This document shows, one piece after another, positions 57,427 to 64,000 of a stretch of 64,000 nt of DNA. The translations under genes and the position numbers were made by a program. The number at the start of each line of letters is the position of its first letter. Within the stretch, counting starts at the first letter, position 1. The stretch comes from Archegozetes longisetosus. Taxonomy: Eukaryota; Arthropoda; Arachnida; Sarcoptiformes; Trhypochthoniidae. A model generated the notes under the pieces. That model was given only the letters and a program-made list of their open reading frames with translations. It did no database searches and was not told the origin of the DNA. Location of the stretch: contig JAEMBT020000001.1 of assembly GCA_018873245.2 (NCBI GenBank), positions 3,782,001 through 3,846,000 of the forward strand, written 5' to 3'.

Positions 57427-58341
57427 TCAAACTTGTAAAGTACTTATTCTTTGAAGCACATTATCGATATCACAACTCGAAGCTGTAGCCATGGCTGGGC
57501 TCTGTCGAGGGAATAGATTTGATGAACAACTTAACTCATAGTTTGCGCCAAAATATGACGTGAGATCGTCCAAAGACTTTGAGCGTAATAGCATTACACC
57601 ACTTGTGGTCAACTGTTGCGGTAATAATGATGAGCAGGTATTAAGTGTTTGGGCTGTTGTCGACAACAATCTGTCATTTATGGCATTCAATTGCATCAGA
57701 TTAGCGTCGAGTAACACTGAGCTCAGATCCGACTTCGACGGAGAGCTCGGGTTCGACTTCACTTTCACCCCAGAACTGAAGTTCTCCTTTTCTGACACTA
57801 GACGTGAATATTTCGGTGGAGTTAGACTACGACCAAATGAACATATTGTCGAACTTGAAGACTGTTTGACCACATTTGGATTAATGGCCAATTGATTTGA
57901 GAGATCATCGGTTATTTCAGGTGATTCGGGATGTGATACGAGTTGTAATGAGAATCTTCGCGGCTTACTATAAGGTCGATACATATTTAGCTTTGGTTTC
58001 GACGAACGCCTCGCAACTCGCGGATAGTCCACTGACGACGACATCGACATCGAGTACTCCGAACTGTCGCTGAATGAATCCCAAGACTCTGAGGACGACA
58101 GAGTGGCAGACATTGACGACGAAAAGGATGACATCGATGAAGACGATGTGCCCGATGAAGATAATGAAGATATGGAACAGACAGAACCAGATGGTCTGTA
58201 TTTTGTTGCCTTCATGTTCTTTCTCGCCCATTGCTGCCTCAGAGCGTGTCTTTGATTGAGATGTGATAATTCATTTAAAGCGTCGTCTAATATGTCTTCT
58301 GAACATGTACTCACTGAGCGAACTAATTTTCGTGAACACAT
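57427..58341 (-). CDS. Ser-rich low-complexity protein of unknown function
   Basis: Single open frame of 304 aa. It begins MCSRKLVRSVSTCSEDILDD, then a helical segment with HLNQRHALRQQWARKNM, then a long Ser/Met-rich stretch (about residues 50-105). The rest is basic and Ser/Pro-rich with several likely phosphorylation or 14-3-3-type sites, including RSVSTCSED and LLRSKSLDDL. No membrane segment or enzyme domain. Higher GC and balanced codon use compared with the surrounding DNA support real coding. The family is not recognised; a cytoplasmic regulatory or adaptor protein is a guess. Confidence 0.75.
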   Translation of the reverse strand: MCSRKLVRSVSTCSEDILDDALNELSHLNQRHALRQQWARKNMKATKYRPSGSVCSISSLSSSGTSSSSMSSFSSSMSATLSSSESWDSFSDSSEYSMSMSSSVDYPRVARRSSKPKLNMYRPYSKPRRFSLQLVSHPESPEITDDLSNQLAINPNVVKQSSSSTICSFGRSLTPPKYSRLVSEKENFSSGVKVKSNPSSPSKSDLSSVLLDANLMQLNAINDRLLSTTAQTLNTCSSLLPQQLTTSGVMLLRSKSLDDLTSYFGANYELSCSSNLFPRQSPAMATASSCDIDNVLQRISTLQV

Positions 58342-61300
58342 TTTTACATTAGTTTACCGATCGATCGACGGATCACTTGTTTATCTAAATAAGTATTTAT
58401 TAATAAATGTTTTGTTAAGATTGTATTAAGACTTTTCTGTTGCTATCAATTGATGAAAACATTGAACAGACAAAAAGTAAACACATTTCAAAAAGTGATT
58501 AATAAATAAATAATGAAATTATCAAATGAGTTCTTATCCAAATACAATTATCGTTTATTTAATTAAATCATTAGTTGGTTAAGTCATCAAACTATTAGTT
58601 TATGACATGAGAGAGTAGGAGATAATTGATTTGATTGTTTGACATTTAAAGACATGACTCTAATGTTTGTTGATTTTCAGAGTCAGACCAAAGAGAAAAT
58701 GTGGACAAAACTTCTACATTATTTGTTCGCATCAAACCCAAACTCAAACCATTTTTAGTTACGTAATTGTTGTCTATGCCTCGTTCTACTCAAACCAGGC
58801 CAACTAATGGGAGGATTTCTGGTTCAGATCAATCCTTCTCTAATGGCTAAATAAATTCAATACTTTTCTTCAAATTTGTTTTTTGTTTCTTATGAATCAA
58901 TTATAATCTTCAATCTGTATTTTGAGAAGTTCTTTCAGTTCCTTAAGTCTTAATAGAAGATAAAAGTCTTGCTTTCCTCAGAAATAATTAATGTAAAGAT
59001 AGGGAACCCCCGAAAGGCTACTCCCCTAAAAGCTAGACCTTGGGTAAGCTAGAGACTCGTCGATTTGTGGCACAAGCATATCATGAATACGATAGAGCTT
59101 AGTCTAGCTATAAATAATAGAATCTATTATGAAACGATCTATGATTTTCATAATGATTCTAATTGATCACTTCAAATAAGCTTAGTAGATTTTTTGAGCC
59201 TCTTTTAAACCTCTTATGAGTTTATAGTAGTACTAATGCTTGAGAACAAATATCGAGTTAGAATCGAGTCAATACTGTATAAAAGGGTTTGTGGAATTCA
59301 ATGTCAATTGAGAGTCTGCTCATAAATTGTATTTGTTTTTGCTTAATATTTGAATGACGTCAATGGGAATAATAATAATAACAGTCATAATAGTACTATA
59401 GTGGCAATAGTACTATAGTGGCATTTGATGTAACAAACATCTATTGATATGAAAATGTCACGATAATTGATAAGTTTTGCTCAACCTACACATTATTTAT
59501 CCCATTGTTTTGGCTGAAACTGATTAAAATCTAATAAAATAAATATCGATTATTAGACTTTAAGTATAAAAGCTTTTATTAACTACTATCATAAACTACT
59601 TTCAATATTAGTTTTAACGCATAACAACTCTATTGTAACAAATTGATTACCTTTCAATAATGCTTATTTTGATGATTAAACCTTTTCATAGTTTGCAATA
59701 AGTCTGTAAAACAATACTTTATATTGATTTATTATGAGAAAATTTATTTTTAGATTGTTTACTAACTACTTATATTCATCTAATAACTAATACATTAAGA
59801 AAAGCTTTTCAATTATCAACGTTCAAAGCTTTTATTACTTTAAAGCTTTTAATGCTTTTAAACCATTTAATACTATTTTCAACTTGACTGCGACTAAAAA
59901 TATTTTGGTTCCTACCAATTGAGAAACAAAATAAATTGATGATAGCTTAAATTGATTGCTATTTTGACATTTTGAGAAAGTGGGAGTCAAAGGTCTATAT
60001 TATAGTAAAATATCAAAGGCCGCAGTCAAAAATCATGAGTAAATAATCGCGACGAAAGTTCAATAAAAAATAAGTTCACCAACTGATGAAAAGCTGTCCT
60101 TCTTGTATAATATCGTATTTCTTAAATCGTACTAAAGTTTCAGATTTGAAAAAAGTTTTAAATTTTATTTTTGTCTATCCTCTATTGAATTCTAGTTTCA
60201 AAGCTAATGCGTTATATCGTTTTACTACTAATGCGTTGTTGTTTTAGCAAAGTTTTTAAAAGAAGAAAACATTTTAGAGCTGAAGTTTCCAGAAAACTTA
60301 AAAGTTATTTTGGACTTATTGATGAATCTTGAAAAGCAGAGGCGATGCCAGAAATTTGGAGTTAGGCGCACAAAGTTTATTGTGGTATAATTGATCAAAA
60401 TCTATATGATTGCCACAACCGTATTGGTAGTCTGCTAAGCAATAAGAAAATTGCGTAACTCGAATAACCCTCAATTTTGTAACAAAAATAAACATTTCTT
60501 GCTATTAAATCACCCTTGATCTGAGCTTTTGATTGAGACCGAAACCCTTCTGGCTTCGCCACTGTTTTTAAGATCAATAAATTAAACAGAATAGAACCCA
60601 ATCCAAGTTATTAATAGTTTTGACACTTACGAGTCACGCAATTAGTACATAAACAAAACGGCTCTAAATTATACTAAAGTAAATCTGTTTGAACTAAGAA
60701 CTAATTGTCTTAATACCAAACTTTGTCGCGCATTAACAATATTTGTTGAGCTTGTACGCGCTCACTATTCATTTGAGAGTATTGGGTTTTGTAAGATTAA
60801 TTCACTAATAATATCGTGATTCATAGCAATCTGAACACAATGACATGACACCAAATTCAAATTTATTGTGTTAGATTACGTTTAACTTTCTTAAGACTTA
60901 AGATGAAGGTGATTCCAGGGATTACTCCTAAAATTAATATTTGTAAATCTCGAAAACTAAATAAGTGATAAAGTTCAGTTTTAGAACAACATCTTACAAT
61001 CATATTTAAAATATTACTCCTTTGAAGTACAGTTGACTGACTTCTGGATTTGGTATCCCAGTCAAGGAGTTCAAGAATCGAAATATTATCTATTCTTTGC
61101 AAGTATTAGAACTTTTCAATTCACAGAATAGGCTTTTCTCAAGTACGCGGTTACTCCTATACAAAAAAGCATAAATGGCTTTTGTAGATGCTCTATTGTG
61201 ACGACAATATCTTACGCTACTCACGCCCTTATCCTTACCAAACCTAACTTATTAGTTCGATATGCGTATACTACAATGTTTAAGTCAGTTAGCTAGGTTA

Positions 61301-61904
61301 GGTTGAGGAAGAAGCGCGTAACTAATAGGGGTTTTTAGGCACTTGGACACCTCCAACTCAAACTTCCTACTCAAACCTCCTACTCAAATGTCTCACTAGC
61401 TTGATAGAAAAATTGTATATTCTTGGATGTGAAATCACTTAAATTGATTACGATTACTGAATAATAGAGTGAAAATGCTAAATAATTTAAATTAAAAGCT
61501 TTAATACAGTAGGTCTTAATTGGAAAGTATACAATCGGAAGTATTTGCAACTTTGTGCAAGCCTATTCAAAGTTTTGTAGGGCATAACCAGGTAAAAAGC
61601 AATTAACGATACACTTAAGGGATGCCTATTGAATGAAATAGAAAGAGAAAACATAGAAAATGGCAGTTAGAGCGACACCTATCTCGTGAGTTGCTAATGA
61701 ATGACACAAATGTGCGGCCATTAAAACGCGTACCAAATCCGTAGTGAATTAAGTGTGAATAAAATAACGAAATTATAATAAATTGTAAACGAAATGTAAA
61801 GCTATTATTGTTTATGAGAAATCTAGAGAACAGTAAATTATATTAAAATTTATAATAAATCCAAAAATTAACAATTTATTATTAATTGTTTTAAATCTCT
61901 ATCT
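58342..61904. other. Intergenic between divergent genes, no gene seen
   Basis: 3.6 kb between the Ser-rich gene (minus) and PRPF38B (plus). Open frames at 60395-60601 and 60863-61102 (minus) have no domain. A small direct repeat AATAGTACTATAGTGGC occurs twice near 59387-59422. CCTAACCTA-like words appear near 61250-61305. Confidence 0.5.
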
Positions 61905-63799
61905 ATGATGTCATTAACAGATGACACAAACAATCAAACAATTGATATACCATTACCTCAACAATCAGACATTAATAGCAATTATGAATCGGCCACCGGA
62001 TCGACTAATAGCGAGGCTCAACAGCAGATCACCACTACTTCCATGGAGACTAAACTTCAATCGAGTGACACCAGTTTCACAACTGATCAGCACAACAACC
62101 ATTTCAATAACAATTCATCTATAGATCAAACATTGAATCCTTCGCTTCAACAATCATATCAATCTTATTACTCATACTATTCTGCTTATAATATGCCACA
62201 AGTTATGCCTCAGAGCTATCCGTACTACGTTCCAGTCGTTCAGCCAATGGTTCCGGTCATCCCTACATTACAACAACAAAACCAATCAGTAGTTAACTTA
62301 AATAATAAAACTAAACCAGATGTCAATGAAGACGATTATGGTGAAGAAGAAGATGATGATGAGGAAGATGATGATCCGACAGTTGCGAAAAAACCATCGA
62401 CTAAAGCATCGAATGTGTTACCAATTCATTGTAATGATAAAATGGGTTTAAATCCATTAATCTATACTAATATACAGCAAAGTCCATACTTTAAGAATAA
62501 TTTGTTTCAGTTGAAAACTTATCACGAAGTTATTGACGAAATTTTCTATAATGTTAAGCATTTGGAGCCCTGGGAAAAGGGCTCTCGAAAGGTTCGTTTT
62601 GTTTATTCTTTTTATTTACATTTGACGAGAGGTTTAGGTATTGGGGAGTCATGTCGTTATCAGAACAATGTTTTCCTATTCATCTATTCCTACCTGAATT
62701 AAAATATTGTTGATGTATTAAGTCTAATTAAATTAGGTAAGGGAATGACTCTCTAGCTTGTTGTGGGTCGTAGATTATTGTTCTCACTACCACATCACTC
62801 CTTAATACCCAAACTTTTCATCAAGTGTGTCAATTTATTTAGTTTCTAAGTTATTGTAACTTTTGGTATTTTTTTAATTATCAGTTTTTTCTCAATCAAT
62901 ATTTAGGACTCAATCTTAAGGAGTTCTCACTTACACTATTTGTCTGTCTATAGATTTATTGGTCTCTCATAAATGTTTCACTGATTATAATCTAATTATA
63001 AATTAACTGAAGGTTGAGTTCAAATTTCTTTTCTTTATTATTCAAATGTATTAATTAGATTGGAGGCCAAACAGGAATGTGTGGATCAGTCCGTGGTGTT
63101 GGGGCGGGAGGTATAATATCGACACCATTTTGCATACTTTACAAACTGTTTACTCTGAAACTGACGCGCAAACAAGTGAATGGTCTCATTCGACACAAAG
63201 ATTCGCCATATATTCGAGCTTTAGGTTTCATGTACATCAGATTCACTCAACCGCCACAACATCTGTTCCAGTGGTTCGAACCTTTTCTCGAAGATGAAGA
63301 AGAAGTTGATCCGAAAGCAGGTGGCGGTCAATCGATGACTATCGGGCAGATGTGTAGACATATGCTGACAAAACTTGACTGGTTTTCGACACTCTTTCCA
63401 CGAGTCCCGGTTCCCATCCAGAAAGATATAGAATCAAAGTTGAAGAAAAGAGACGCCGAATATGAGGAACAAATGCGCGCCGAGAGAGGTATAGAAGACG
63501 GAGAAGTAGAGGAGGAGGAAGAAGACGATACGAAAGATAGGAGAGGTGGTGGGCGTTTTAGGCACGAGAGAAGACGATCGAATTCACGAGAAAGACGTCG
63601 TTCTCGTGAGAGGAGACGATCGCGATCTAGAGAAAGACGATCTCGTTCTAGGGATGATAGGAGTTCGCGATCAAATGATAAGCATAGACATAGACGTTCT
63701 CGATCTCCATACTCGCCTCATTCTCATCGTTACAGTCGTGGCGATTATCGTGAGCGCAATGAACGCGAGCATCACAGACATAGACATCGTTATCAATGA
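61905..63799 (+). CDS. PRPF38B: Pre-mRNA-splicing factor 38B
   Basis: PRP38-family spliceosome protein with an RS domain, acting at spliceosome activation in the nucleus. Two exons, 61905-62591 and 63059-63799, with a 467-bp intron, 475 aa. Residues 1-170 are a Gln/Asn/Ser-rich leader followed by an acidic run. The PRP38 domain starts at about residue 180 (GLNPLIYTNIQQSPYFK), passes through KTYHEVIDEIFY and EPWEKGSRK, and across the splice continues GQTGMCGSVRGVGAGGI, LYKLFTLKLTRKQV, DSPYIRALGFMYIRF and WFSTLFPRVPVP. An acidic linker and an Arg/Ser-His tail (RERRRSRERRRSRSRERR) end the protein. The match to the animal PRPF38B core is strong. A possible AATAAA lies about 110 bp past the stop. 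Confidence 0.95.
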
Positions 63800-64000
63800 T
63801 TTTCTGTTTATTTTTGCAGTAATTATTCCAATTGAGTGGTTTACAAATGCATACAAATATTACAAAATTCAAATTGATTTCTATGAACATTGTATTCGGC
63901 GATTAGATAGTAATAAATATAAGTTGATAACAATAGAAACATTCAAATCATTCAATTTTCTTATTGTTTTACTGCTTTTATTCTCAGCCTCGATGATATG

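Noticed and set aside
57968-58259. Alternative frames inside the Ser-rich gene
   Set aside because: Shadows caused by repeated Ser codons; the main frame is three times longer and has a better start.

Overview
The window is eukaryotic, AT-rich and intron-bearing. Short GT-AG introns (about 55-150 bp) sit in well-conserved genes. The gene content points to an arthropod, most likely a mite or other chelicerate: a tandem pair of Neverland/DAF-36 Rieske oxygenases (ecdysteroid synthesis), secreted TIL-type inhibitors, a secreted 5'-nucleotidase, and four-cysteine peritrophin-like proteins of the layout seen in a house-dust-mite peritrophin. The host group is an inference; no rRNA or mitochondrial marker is present.

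Layout. 1-6 kb: an SDR dehydrogenase on the minus strand with one frameshift in its cofactor loop, a large hairpin repeat, and a decayed ABCG transporter. 6-30.5 kb: a tandem segmental duplication, each unit carrying a five-exon Neverland-like gene of 435 codons. Copy A (9.6-15.9 kb) has lost a Rieske histidine; copy B (27.0-30.2 kb) keeps all ligands. The two units have since collected different insertions (LINE fragment, foldback element, DDE/SWIM transposase scrap and 9-bp-TSD MITE in A; tRNA-SINE in B), and a frameshifted hAT with perfect 8-bp target duplications lies between them. A third fragment of the duplicated unit lies near 19.7-20.7 kb.

30.6-46.4 kb: an internally deleted hAT, then two divergent copies of a secreted chitin-binding (CBM14-like) gene in inverted orientation. 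They bracket THOC6 (mRNA export), two TIL peptides, a secreted 5'-nucleotidase and a coiled-coil gene of unknown family. A large foldback repeat with a 40-bp minisatellite lies beside the nucleotidase. 46.5-54.4 kb is a transposon graveyard: a dead GH18 chitinase, a tandem repeat, a possible three-exon gene with one stop, an intact 494-aa hAT transposase in a complete element nested inside a mariner-like relic, a decayed MFS transporter, a DDE/SWIM transposase relic and a hAT-type MITE. 54.4-64 kb: a second coiled-coil paralogue, a Ser-rich protein of unknown function, and PRPF38B (spliceosome) with its RS tail.

The genes do not form one pathway. The recurring theme is duplication followed by uneven decay: nvd pair, peritrophin pair, TIL pair, coiled-coil pair. 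At two of these pairs near-identical stretches sit inside diverged surroundings, which suggests gene conversion.
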